Source: Thermogladius sp. (GTDB taxonomy: Archaea > Thermoproteota > Thermoprotei_A > Sulfolobales > Desulfurococcaceae). Taken from it: 16,328 nt of DNA. The stretch covers positions 1 to 16,328 of the forward strand of contig WYEE01000099.1 in NCBI GenBank assembly GCA_009904025.1, in the 5' to 3' direction. Below the pieces are notes generated by a model. It made no database searches. It was not told the origin of the DNA and was given only the letters and a program-made list of their open reading frames with translations. The position numbers and the translations under genes were made by a program. Of the stretch, positions 1 through 6,744 are shown in pieces (the stretch's first letter is position 1; each line of letters begins with the position of its first letter).

Positions 1-131
1 GATGGGGTTGTAGCTAATGTACCTGTTATTAAATAAGCGAATCCAACCCCTGCCAGCATGAAGATCACTAGAGCTATTAGAATCGAGGGCCTCAGTAAAC
101 CTCTCTTGAAATCATAGAAGACGGGCTTCAA
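1..131 (-). CDS. ABC-2 type exporter permease, N-terminal fragment (partial)
   Basis: Only the first 43 codons lie in the window; the gene continues past the left edge. The peptide starts with a short basic stretch (LKPVFYDFKRGLLRP) followed by a hydrophobic segment (about residues 16-36), which is the usual start of an ABC-2 permease: a cytoplasmic amphipathic segment and then the first membrane helix. The start is a TTG that overlaps the TGA stop of the upstream ATPase gene in the four bases TTGA, so the two genes are translationally coupled. The family assignment rests mainly on the partner ATPase and this opening, since too little sequence is present for a domain match. It would form the membrane half of the exporter. 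Confidence 0.6.
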   Translation of the reverse strand, partial: MKPVFYDFKRGLLRPSILIALVIFMLAGVGFAYLITGTLATTP

Positions 132-1051
132 GACTTATCGGCCTCCTTGATCAACGTGAAGAAGAAGTCTTCCAGGCTCCTCTCCTCTCTCCCAGCCTCC
201 AGCACGCCTACACCGTTTTTAACAAGCTCTGCGATTATCTCGTCAACGTTGCTTGAGGGCTTTCTAACGAGTACCTTAGAGCCATCTAAAACCACTGGTT
301 CACCGAACCTGCTGAGTACCCTCAAGACGTTTTCATCAACCCTGTTTAAGGCGAGCTTGACGCCAGCACCGGCTTTACTCCTTATCTCCTCCATCGGGTA
401 CACTCCTATAATCCTCCCCTTGTGTATGAAGACGACTCTGTCAGCTATATCTTCTACCTCGCTCAGTATATGCGAGGAGAATAAGACGGCCTTACCCCTC
501 TTCTTGAACTCCTTGGTTAAACCCCTGAAGAAGGCTATCCCCTGGGGGTCCAAACCGTTTAAGACCTCGTCGAATATGAAGTTCGGGGGATCGCTTATCA
601 TCGACACTGCTAGGGCAAACCTCTTCTTCATCCCCTGAGAGAAGGAGGAGAGCTTCATGTTAAGCGCGTTGCCTAGCCCGAATTCCGCGAGCAGCTCCCT
701 GCCCAGCCTCCTAGCCTCCGAGCCGCTCAACCCATAGTACCCCGCTATGTAGGTGAAGTAGTCTAACGCCTTGAACTCTGTCTCGAATATAGGTTGCTCT
801 GGAACCCAGCCTACTCTCTCCGATGCTTTCTTCTTCTCCCTTAGAACGGGGTATCCGTCTATCAGCACCTCCCCGCTGTCCGGCGGTAGAACCCCTACGG
901 CTATCCTTATGGTGGTTGTCTTACCGGCACCATTCAACCCTACATATCCTACTACTTCCCCGTTCGAAACCTTGAATGATACATCCTCTAGAACTCTCTT
1001 CCTCCCAAAAGACTTGTAGACGCCTACGATCTCAATTGTCAAACCGGACAT
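128..1051 (-). CDS. ABC transporter ATP-binding protein
   Basis: This is the ATP-hydrolysing subunit of an export-type ABC transporter (307 aa, ATG start). Visible motifs in order are Walker A GLNGAGKT (residues 38-45), Q-loop Gln86, an ABC signature written FSQGMKKR (137-144), Walker B FIFDE (158-162), D-loop GLD (166-168) and the H-loop His194. About 100 further residues form a C-terminal accessory domain like that of multidrug/ABC-2 exporters (CcmA/DrrA type). The signature has SQG in place of the common SGG, and Walker B is followed by V rather than P; both are tolerated in the family. It lies 45 bp after a regulator gene on the same strand and overlaps the permease gene, so it is probably part of one operon. 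The substrate cannot be told. Confidence 0.92.
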   Translation of the reverse strand: MSGLTIEIVGVYKSFGRKRVLEDVSFKVSNGEVVGYVGLNGAGKTTTIRIAVGVLPPDSGEVLIDGYPVLREKKKASERVGWVPEQPIFETEFKALDYFTYIAGYYGLSGSEARRLGRELLAEFGLGNALNMKLSSFSQGMKKRFALAVSMISDPPNFIFDEVLNGLDPQGIAFFRGLTKEFKKRGKAVLFSSHILSEVEDIADRVVFIHKGRIIGVYPMEEIRSKAGAGVKLALNRVDENVLRVLSRFGEPVVLDGSKVLVRKPSSNVDEIIAELVKNGVGVLEAGREERSLEDFFFTLIKEADKS

Positions 1052-1096
1052 CCTTGGGCACTTGCATGTAGGAGACCCCTAAAAATCTGTTAGTTG

Positions 1097-1906
1097 CTAG
1101 CTCACCGGTGGGGGTATTATGGTAAGCGTTTTAACAGGGTAGTCTCTAAGCCTCTCCTTCCACATCTCGCCTAGACCTAGTATGACTATTATGTCTGAAA
1201 TCATTACACGGGCTTTCTCTAGCATTTCGATGACTGCTCTCATAGTCTTACCCGAGTAGACAACATCGGCTAGTATGAGCACGAAATCTTTCCTACTCAG
1301 CATATCCCTATCTATGTACAATGTTTCAGCCTCCTTGGGTGTTCTAACAACCACTGAACTATAGTATTGGACGCCGGGGTAACTCCTCCTCTTCACAGGG
1401 ATTATTGAGGCGCCCAACTCCATGCCTAGGAGCGAGCCGAGGGGTAGAACAGACTCGGCTGTCACAACGATTTTCGTCACATTTGTTGGGACCAACTCTA
1501 GTAGTAGGAGTATTGAGAGGAGCCTGATGATATACGGGTCTTTGAGGACTCTGGACAAGTCTATTAAAGTACTCTTCTCGTGTTCGACCAACTCCTTCAA
1601 GAGGTGGTTTATGTCTATTGATAAAGCCAGCTTCGATAGAATGCTCACTGCCTGCTCGTAGCTAGGTATGATGTTACCTCTAACATACCGGCATAAAACA
1701 GACTCAGGCACGTTCGTCAACACGGATAGATCCTTGTAGGAGAGGTTTGTCTTCAGCAGCCTCAGCATCTCGTTTGCCAGCAACCTAATCTTCATCCTAT
1801 TAGCTTTTGTCGAACCGTAAACCCTGTTGATATTGCTCATCATCTGAGCTATTTCGCTCTCCAAAGGCTTCCTCACAACGATAGTGGTGATGGGGGTTCT
1901 AACCAT
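1097..1906 (-). CDS. HTH-phosphoribosyltransferase-domain transcriptional regulator (GfcR/PurR-like)
   Basis: The 269-residue protein joins an N-terminal helix-turn-helix region (about residues 43-95, of the lambda-repressor/XRE type) to a C-terminal type I phosphoribosyltransferase fold (about 125-269). The PRPP loop reads LILADVVYSGKT (210-221). In active enzymes the loop carries two adjacent acidic residues before this point; here the first is Ala213, so Asp214 stands alone. This suggests a ligand-sensing rather than catalytic domain. Related archaeal proteins (haloarchaeal GfcR) and bacterial PurR are transcription factors of this architecture. The ATG start faces a 67-bp divergent promoter with an inverted repeat, so autoregulation and control of the 1974-4109 pair is an inference. 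A shorter start at Met22 or Met23 is possible. The ABC exporter genes follow on the same strand and may be co-transcribed. Confidence 0.82.
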   Translation of the reverse strand: MVRTPITTIVVRKPLESEIAQMMSNINRVYGSTKANRMKIRLLANEMLRLLKTNLSYKDLSVLTNVPESVLCRYVRGNIIPSYEQAVSILSKLALSIDINHLLKELVEHEKSTLIDLSRVLKDPYIIRLLSILLLLELVPTNVTKIVVTAESVLPLGSLLGMELGASIIPVKRRSYPGVQYYSSVVVRTPKEAETLYIDRDMLSRKDFVLILADVVYSGKTMRAVIEMLEKARVMISDIIVILGLGEMWKERLRDYPVKTLTIIPPPVS

Positions 1907-1909
1907 ATA

Positions 1910-1938
1910 ATCAACCTTATCAATGATAAGTTGATAAG
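1910..1938. promoter_or_regulatory. Inverted-repeat operator candidate in divergent promoter
   Basis: ATCAACCTTATC, then AAT, then GATAAGTTGAT: two arms that are near-perfect reverse complements, with one extra C in the left arm (1910-1935). The hexamer GATAAG occurs again at 1933-1938, giving three copies of the half-site (one inverted). It lies between the shared TATA region and the ATG of the HTH regulator, where bound protein would block that promoter. The likely ligand is the adjacent regulator, by inference. Confidence 0.6.
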
Positions 1939-1960
1939 CTTAATATAGTTAAATAAAAAC
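1939..1960. promoter_or_regulatory. Shared TATA region of divergent genes
   Basis: The A/T-only stretch TTAATATAGTTAAATAAAAA lies 25-30 bases before the ATG of the plus-strand gene at 1974 and about 35-40 bases before the minus-strand ATG at 1906. For the plus strand this spacing predicts a leaderless transcript starting at or near the ATG, consistent with the lack of a clear Shine-Dalgarno there. Confidence 0.5.
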
Positions 1961-1973
1961 TTATTCAACCGGG

Positions 1974-2456
1974 ATGAGTGGGGTCTTAAGTTCCGACCCG
2001 GTGAGGAAAAACCCACGCTACGACCGGTGGATTAAACTGGTTGAAGTAAGGCTTGACAAGCAGCTCGAGGATATAGGTTTCGTGCTCAGCGAAATATACG
2101 AGGCTGTAGTAGAGGGGGTTTTGGAGGGATGGGGCTATCTCGTGCTCTGCGGCTCTTGTGGTAGCTGGGAACACTGTGTTGTAGCTTCTGCAACCTACGG
2201 GGGCGAGTGCTTTGAGGTAAAACCTGTGGGCCTGAGAGCATCTGTGGGCGAGGACCACCCGTTCGATGAAGTAGTCGAGAGAATACTCTCGATCTCTAAG
2301 ACGGTTGTCAAAAGAGGCGGCAGGGTCTTCTTCTACATCCCCCTCGAGTACGCTAAGTCAGTTAAGATCCTTTTATGCGGCGACTCCAGGCCTTCTGGTA
2401 TAAGAGTGGAGGAGCTATTATTTGAGGAAGAGGAGTTTATCGGTGGGGGAGAGTAG
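1974..2456 (+). CDS. Uncharacterised cysteine-containing protein, first gene of the XPB operon
   Basis: I do not recognise a family for this 160-residue acidic protein. It has five cysteines: Cys59 and Cys62 in CGSC, Cys68 after a His, Cys79, and Cys135. The first four with His67 could make a metal site. The N-terminal third looks helical and the C-terminal tail is strongly acidic. It has no signal peptide or membrane segment. The ATG sits about 27 bases after a TATA element, so the mRNA is probably leaderless. The stop TAG is followed with no gap by the GTG of the XPB helicase, so the two are coupled. In several archaea XPB is paired with the nuclease Bax1; this protein is much shorter and shows no obvious Bax1 resemblance. 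A role as XPB accessory subunit is an inference from position only. Confidence 0.7.
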   Translation: MSGVLSSDPVRKNPRYDRWIKLVEVRLDKQLEDIGFVLSEIYEAVVEGVLEGWGYLVLCGSCGSWEHCVVASATYGGECFEVKPVGLRASVGEDHPFDEVVERILSISKTVVKRGGRVFFYIPLEYAKSVKILLCGDSRPSGIRVEELLFEEEEFIGGGE

Positions 2457-4109
2457 GTGGTTGTAGTCAAAGCGAGGGGCTGGGTGAGCGACGAGGATTT
2501 CCATGAGTTGCTGAGGGTGGCGAGGTATATTGGTAGAGTGGGTGGGAGTGTTTTATTCGAGCTTGATGTCGGGAAAGCTGTTTCAAACGGGTATAGCTTC
2601 GAGGATGTCATAAACCTCGTCAACGAGTTGAACCTCGAGGTCGAGGGCTCTATCGAGGAGTTGAGAGGCGAGTTCAGCAAATACAAGGTCTCACTCGAAT
2701 ACGAGCCCCGAGCCGGTTACGTGGTAGTTAAAATCCCCTTAATCGCCCATGGGAGGGTCAAGGAGAAACTCCGGCAGGTGGGGGCTAGGAGGCTTAGCCT
2801 CCAAAACGATGTGGTAGCCTATAAGCTCCTGCCCTACATGCTATCAACCCTGGGCAAGATGCTTCAAGCAAGCGGCTTGAGCATCGAGGATAAACAAGGG
2901 TTGTTGTCCAGGAGGGTGTTGCCTTTTAAACCTGAGCTTGTCAACGTGAGGCTGAGAGACTACCAGGAGGAGGCTTTAGCAAAGTGGTTTGAGAATAATG
3001 GTACTGGTATTATAGCTCTCCCAACAGGCTCCGGCAAGACTCTGATAGGGGTAGCCGCTCTGACGAGGGTTTCGGAGAGGACGCTTATAGTGACGTATAC
3101 AAGAGAGCAGGCTCTACAGTGGAGGGAGGCGATCCTGAATTACACTAACACCCCCGGCCACATGGTGGGGTTGCTCTACAGCGAGGAGAAGAGGATCGCG
3201 CCTATAACCATCACGACTTATCAAAGCGGTTTCAGGGTGATAAGAGAGATAGCCCACCAGTACAGCCTGCTGATAGTGGACGAGGTGCACCACTTGCCGG
3301 CGGACAAGTTTAGGTTCATCGCAGTCCACGCTATAGCGCCCTACAGGATGGGTTTATCGGCTACGCCGTATAGAGAGGATGGCAGGCACGAGGATTTATT
3401 CCCCCTGCTAGGGGGCATAGTCTACTATAAAACCCCCAGCGAGCTGTCGGAGCAAGGCTACCTGGCTAAATACGTCGTCTACACGGTGAAGGCTAGACTT
3501 AACCCCGAGGAGTGGAAGACGTACCTCGAGTTGAGGACTCTATACGAGAAATACGCTGCTGGTAGACCCTTCGATAAACTAGTCGAGGAGGCTTCAAGAG
3601 GCGATAAATCCGCTGCCGAGGCTCTCAGAGTCCATAGCAGGATTAGAATGCTCCTAGCCAGGTCTAAATCCAAGATTGAGAAGGCGGTTGAGATAGCCCG
3701 CCAGGAGCTCGATAGAGGGGGCAAGATAATCGTCTTCACTCAATACGTTGAGCAAGCCGAGGAGATCGCTAAGAGACTTAACGCCTGGTTGCTTACCGGT
3801 GAGACATCTGGGGATGAGAGGAAGAAGGCTCTCGAAGAATTCAAGGCGGCTAAATCGGGGGTCCTGGTCGTAACCACGGTTGGAGACGAGGGGTTGGATA
3901 TACCCGACGCCAATGTCGGCATCATAGTCTCGGGCACCGGCTCCAGGAGGCAGTTTATACAGAGGTTAGGCAGGATATTGAGGCCTAAGCCGGGTGGCGG
4001 TGAGGCAAGACTATACGAGATCGTTATTGAGAAGACAAGCGAGGAGTTCCAGGCTAGGAAGAGGAAGAACCTGGACTTAGACGAGTTCTCTAACTCTTCT
4101 TCATCTTAG
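2457..4109 (+). CDS. xpb: XPB-type superfamily 2 DNA helicase
   Basis: ATP-dependent 3'-5' DNA translocase of the XPB/Rad25 family, expected to open or remodel duplex DNA in repair. The 550-residue protein has an N-terminal damage-recognition-like region (1-160), then helicase domain 1 with LRDYQ (about 166), Walker A LPTGSGKT (188-195), the DEVHH box (275-279) and the family-specific RED motif (Arg306-Glu307-Asp308) after SATPY. A helical thumb-like insert follows (about 345-405). Helicase domain 2 carries GDEGLDIP and motif VI QRLGRILRP (502-510). The GTG start directly abuts the previous stop, with a G-rich Shine-Dalgarno (GGTGGGGGAGAG) just inside the upstream gene. The last 20 bases overlap a convergent small gene. 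Confidence 0.94.
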   Translation: MVVVKARGWVSDEDFHELLRVARYIGRVGGSVLFELDVGKAVSNGYSFEDVINLVNELNLEVEGSIEELRGEFSKYKVSLEYEPRAGYVVVKIPLIAHGRVKEKLRQVGARRLSLQNDVVAYKLLPYMLSTLGKMLQASGLSIEDKQGLLSRRVLPFKPELVNVRLRDYQEEALAKWFENNGTGIIALPTGSGKTLIGVAALTRVSERTLIVTYTREQALQWREAILNYTNTPGHMVGLLYSEEKRIAPITITTYQSGFRVIREIAHQYSLLIVDEVHHLPADKFRFIAVHAIAPYRMGLSATPYREDGRHEDLFPLLGGIVYYKTPSELSEQGYLAKYVVYTVKARLNPEEWKTYLELRTLYEKYAAGRPFDKLVEEASRGDKSAAEALRVHSRIRMLLARSKSKIEKAVEIARQELDRGGKIIVFTQYVEQAEEIAKRLNAWLLTGETSGDERKKALEEFKAAKSGVLVVTTVGDEGLDIPDANVGIIVSGTGSRRQFIQRLGRILRPKPGGGEARLYEIVIEKTSEEFQARKRKNLDLDEFSNSSSS

Positions 4110-4308
4110 CTCTAATAGATTCAAGTAGCCTCTTATCGATACCCATCCTCCTGATTATCTCGAGGACCTTCATATAAGCCTCATCATCGCTTGAAGCCTC
4201 AACGTTGAAGACAATGTTGGTCCCCGACAAGGCAATCCTGTATCTAGTCTTACCCAGGAAAACATACTTCTCGACCAGGGTGAGATCGCTCGCGGAGATC
4301 TCGCTCAA
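4090..4308 (-). CDS. Small uncharacterised protein (72 aa)
   Basis: Short basic protein with no family I recognise. The middle alternates hydrophobic and polar residues (KYVFLGKTRYRIALSG, then IVFNVEAS) as in a beta hairpin, followed by a helix with DDEAYMKVLEIIRRMG and a Lys-rich C-terminus ending KMKKS. A small alpha/beta nucleic-acid-binding protein is possible but unproven. The start is a TTG, since a TGA stop lies immediately upstream in frame and no ATG or GTG is available. That TTG sits directly after the box D of the sRNA called at 4309-4358, so the sRNA and this reading frame may come from one transcript. Its 3' end overlaps the end of xpb by 20 bases on the opposite strand. Confidence 0.65.
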   Translation of the reverse strand: MSEISASDLTLVEKYVFLGKTRYRIALSGTNIVFNVEASSDDEAYMKVLEIIRRMGIDKRLLESIRAKMKKS

Positions 4309-4358
4309 TCAGCCAACCCCTTTTATCATCACATGTCAGCGATCGAGGGCTTCCTCAC
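4309..4358 (-). ncRNA. C/D box sRNA, dual guide (candidate)
   Basis: Read on the minus strand the 54-base gap between two genes contains, in order: box C GTGAGGA (4352-4358, one mismatch to RTGATGA), a 12-nt guide AGCCCTCGATCG, box D' CTGA (4336-4339), a 3-nt spacer CAT, box C' GTGATGA (4326-4332), a 13-nt guide TAAAAGGGGTTGG, and box D CTGA (4309-4312). Order, spacing and total length (50 nt) match archaeal C/D sRNAs that guide 2'-O-methylation with L7Ae, Nop5 and fibrillarin. The predicted target segments are CGATCGAGGGCT and CCAACCCCTTTTA; I could not assign either to a known rRNA or tRNA site. The terminal stem is weak. No separate promoter is obvious, so it may be processed from the HIT gene transcript. 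Confidence 0.65.
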
Positions 4359-4362
4359 TCAA

Positions 4363-4839
4363 CTATGAAGTAGGCCAATTCTCCTTTAATAACCTGTATG
4401 TCTCGGAGAGTGCTATGGGGAGAGTCTTGGTCTCAGCGATGACAGGCATGAAATTGCTGTCCCCAGTCCAGCGTGGTACTACATGAACGTGTATGTGGCC
4501 TGGTACCCCAGCCCCCGCAGGCCTCCCGATGTTCACCCCTATATTAAACCCCTCAGGGTTCACGGCCTTCCTCAACGCTGTGATAGACTTGTTGATCAAC
4601 TTCACTAACTCCAGGAGCTCCTCGTCGCTCAATTTCTCAAGGCTCTCCACGTGCCTGTAGGGGGCTATCATCAGGTGACCGCTGTTGTAGGGGAATGTGT
4701 TTAAGACGACGAAGTTGTATCTCCCCCTGTACACGACGTAGGCTTCATCGTCCCTCATCTCTTTGAGCCTGCAGAACAAGCATTCCTGAGCACTGGTAGC
4801 AGACTTCACGTACTGGTATCTCCAAGGCGACCAAAGCAC
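4363..4839 (-). CDS. HIT family nucleotide hydrolase/transferase
   Basis: Histidine-triad protein of 158 aa, of the Fhit/Ap4A-phosphorylase-like branch that acts on dinucleoside polyphosphates or nucleoside phosphate adducts. The triad GHIHVHVVPRW lies at 114-124 with His115, His117 and His119; the middle His is the usual nucleophile. The N-terminus LWSPWRYQYV and the CLFC pair (Cys20, Cys23) are typical of this branch, where the cysteines help bind zinc. GTG start, with GAGGG just upstream. It is divergent from the prepilin peptidase gene and is followed on the same strand by an sRNA candidate and a 72-aa protein. The exact substrate cannot be read from sequence. Confidence 0.9.
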   Translation of the reverse strand: MLWSPWRYQYVKSATSAQECLFCRLKEMRDDEAYVVYRGRYNFVVLNTFPYNSGHLMIAPYRHVESLEKLSDEELLELVKLINKSITALRKAVNPEGFNIGVNIGRPAGAGVPGHIHVHVVPRWTGDSNFMPVIAETKTLPIALSETYRLLKENWPTS

Positions 4840-4871
4840 CCTCGTTTAAACCACCTGCTTCAGCTACACTT

Positions 4872-4883
4872 GGTTTAAATTTT
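4872..4883. promoter_or_regulatory. Bidirectional TATA region (HIT / prepilin peptidase)
   Basis: GGTTTAAATTTT is nearly self-complementary and lies about 25 bases before the plus-strand ATG at 4902 and about 35 bases before the minus-strand GTG at 4839. It could serve both directions. For the plus strand it predicts a leaderless message. Confidence 0.45.
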
Positions 4884-4901
4884 AGCATTGTGTAGGAATA
4901 T

Positions 4902-5717
4902 ATGTGTAGTGAGGCAAAACGCGTTGAAGGCGGGTGGGGTGGTGTATTGGACTCACCTTCTTTGATCACAGTCGTCGAATACTCTATCACACTCCTCTTC
5001 CTCGTACCCTTCGCAATATACGACTATAGGAGGAGGGATATCCCAGACAAACTAGTGTACTTGTTCCTCGCGACCTCAATAATTCTAGGTATACTCGCCT
5101 ACATGCATGTTGAAACGGCCTTCCCGATCGAGGCTGTTGGAGTCTATTTTTTCATCTCAGCGGTCCCGCTATCACTCGTCCTCCTGGTTTTAGCGGAGTT
5201 AAAGCTTATGGGCTTCGCGGACTTCTTCGTAGTCTTATCTCTCTCTATAATGTACGGTATACCGATGAGATACCCCACACTACTCGCATCTACGACTATC
5301 CCAATCCCACCGATATCATTCTACGTCCTGATCAACGCCCTACTACTCCAGCTTGTAATCCACTACTCTATCACGATTGCCCGGGTGTTTAGACATGGGT
5401 TCAAGGTGCCTGAGGGGCTGGGAGTATTGGATAAGGCTTACCTGCTAATAGCGGGCTGGCCCATCAGAGTTGGCGAGGTGGTTGATAAAGAATACTACAC
5501 GCCTCTATTAGAGCCCTTCGAGAGAGAGTTCGGTGGAGTAGAGTGGCATATCACCCGGTTGACCAGGATGGAGGACTCTGGTTTAAGGTCCAGAATAAGC
5601 GAGTTCCTGGAAAGAGGCTTAATATCGTACGACGAGATAATATGGGCCTCTTACGGTCACCCGCTTGTCACGTATATTGCCGCCGGCTTTATAGTGTACA
5701 TACTGCTCGGCGTCTAG
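4902..5717 (+). CDS. Archaeal prepilin peptidase (A24 aspartic protease, PibD/FlaK-like)
   Basis: Membrane aspartic protease that removes class III signal peptides from archaellins, pilins and related surface proteins. Its 271 residues contain several hydrophobic helices (about 25-40, 51-67, 79-98, 105-118, 136-160 and 254-270). The first catalytic Asp is Asp41 in IYDYRRRDIPDK, with the RR(D)IP sequence typical of the family. The second is Asp107 in MGFADFF, where the family usually shows GxGD; here the third position is Ala, as in some archaeal enzymes. A soluble stretch of about 85 residues (165-250) separates the core from a final helix and is longer than in the shortest family members. 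The ATG at 4902 is about 25 bases after a TATA element. The stop is two bases from the stop of radA (convergent). Confidence 0.82.
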   Translation: MCSEAKRVEGGWGGVLDSPSLITVVEYSITLLFLVPFAIYDYRRRDIPDKLVYLFLATSIILGILAYMHVETAFPIEAVGVYFFISAVPLSLVLLVLAELKLMGFADFFVVLSLSIMYGIPMRYPTLLASTTIPIPPISFYVLINALLLQLVIHYSITIARVFRHGFKVPEGLGVLDKAYLLIAGWPIRVGEVVDKEYYTPLLEPFEREFGGVEWHITRLTRMEDSGLRSRISEFLERGLISYDEIIWASYGHPLVTYIAAGFIVYILLGV

Positions 5718-5719
5718 CG

Positions 5720-6688
5720 CTACTCTTCAGCGTCTCTTATACCTTCCTCCGTGATGACGAAGACGGCTTCACCCTCGGGTAGGTGGGGCGCGTCCACGAC
5801 CCTCGCAATCCTCTTGTTGCCCTTTGACTTCCTCAACTGGACTCTAATGCCTGGTGTGTGAGCTAGGACATGCCCTCCGACAGCTGTGGTTGGGTCGCCG
5901 TAGAACACGTCCGGCCTAGCCATAACCTGGTTTGTCACCACGACAGCTAGGTTGTATGCTTCAGCGAGCCTCATCAGTTGGTGTAGGTGGGCGTTAAGCT
6001 TCTGCTGTCTCTCGGCTAGGTGTTCTCTACCAGGGTACTCGGCTCTAAAGTGGCTTGTAACGCTGTCTAATGCGACAAGCTTAACGTTGTTCTTCGGCAC
6101 GAAGCCGAACAACTCTTCAACAATACTTATCTGATGGTCGCTGTTATACGCCCTCTGGTAGAAGATGTTCTCCATGGCTTTATCGGGGTCTAAGCCGACC
6201 CCCCTCGCCATAGCCTCAATTCTCTCCCATCTAAAAGTACCCTCTGTGTCTATGTAAACTGCCTTGCCAGACAAGCCTCCTTTCTCCGGTGGTAGCTGGA
6301 CGTTGACTGCAAGCTGATGGCATATCTGGGTTTTACCCGAACCATACTCGCCGAAGAACTCTGTAATAGTCTTCGTCTCAATGCCTCCTCCAAGAACGTT
6401 GTCTAGTTCTCTACTGCCGGTGGTTATCTTCCTTATTGAAAGCCTCTCGTTCCTCACGTCTCTAGCAGTCTTGAAGGTTAAACCGAGCACCTTCCTCGCG
6501 CTCTCTATAATCCTCGATACCGTGGTTGGAGGGAGGCCAGTCTTCTCCGAGACCTCTTCAGGCCTAGCCACTATTAGAGCCCAAACAGTCGTGTAGCCCG
6601 CTGACTCGAGCTTCTCGGCTATCTGGGGGTTGACGTTCGGCAAATCCTTGATGTAAACAACCTTGCTTGAAGACTCGGAGTCACTCAT
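5720..6688 (-). CDS. radA: DNA repair and recombination protein RadA
   Basis: Archaeal RecA/Rad51 recombinase (322 aa) that forms filaments on single-stranded DNA and catalyses strand exchange. An N-terminal helix-hairpin-helix domain (about 12-68) is followed by the polymerisation motif FKTA (72-75), Walker A GEYGSGKT (113-120), the YIDTEGTF segment (145-152), Walker B LVALDS (204-209), loop L1 with RAEYPGRE, and loop L2 beginning VTNQVMA. All catalytic elements are intact. The hairpin reads LPNVNPQIAEKL where most RadA/Rad51 proteins have LPGVGP, so both hairpin glycines are Asn. ATG start. A TATA element about 27 bases upstream suggests a nearly leaderless mRNA. It converges with the prepilin peptidase gene. 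Confidence 0.96.
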   Translation of the reverse strand: MSDSESSSKVVYIKDLPNVNPQIAEKLESAGYTTVWALIVARPEEVSEKTGLPPTTVSRIIESARKVLGLTFKTARDVRNERLSIRKITTGSRELDNVLGGGIETKTITEFFGEYGSGKTQICHQLAVNVQLPPEKGGLSGKAVYIDTEGTFRWERIEAMARGVGLDPDKAMENIFYQRAYNSDHQISIVEELFGFVPKNNVKLVALDSVTSHFRAEYPGREHLAERQQKLNAHLHQLMRLAEAYNLAVVVTNQVMARPDVFYGDPTTAVGGHVLAHTPGIRVQLRKSKGNKRIARVVDAPHLPEGEAVFVITEEGIRDAEE

Positions 6689-6709
6689 TTAAACCACCCA
6701 ATCATGCAA

Positions 6710-6724
6710 CAATATTTTTAAACT
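6710..6724 (-). promoter_or_regulatory. radA TATA element
   Basis: On the minus strand this reads AGTTTAAAAATATTG, centred about 27 bases before the radA ATG. This spacing predicts a start site within a few bases of the ATG. Confidence 0.5.
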
Positions 6725-6744
6725 GGCTATTTACGTTAACCGCG

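Noticed and set aside
147..638. 163-codon plus-strand frame opposite the ABC ATPase.
   Set aside because: Low-complexity Ser/Thr/Leu composition; it is the antisense of a clear ATPase gene.
4205..4486. 93-codon plus-strand frame crossing the sRNA candidate and the ends of two minus-strand genes.
   Set aside because: It overlaps a HIT protein and the 72-aa frame and shows no protein-like features or ribosome binding site.
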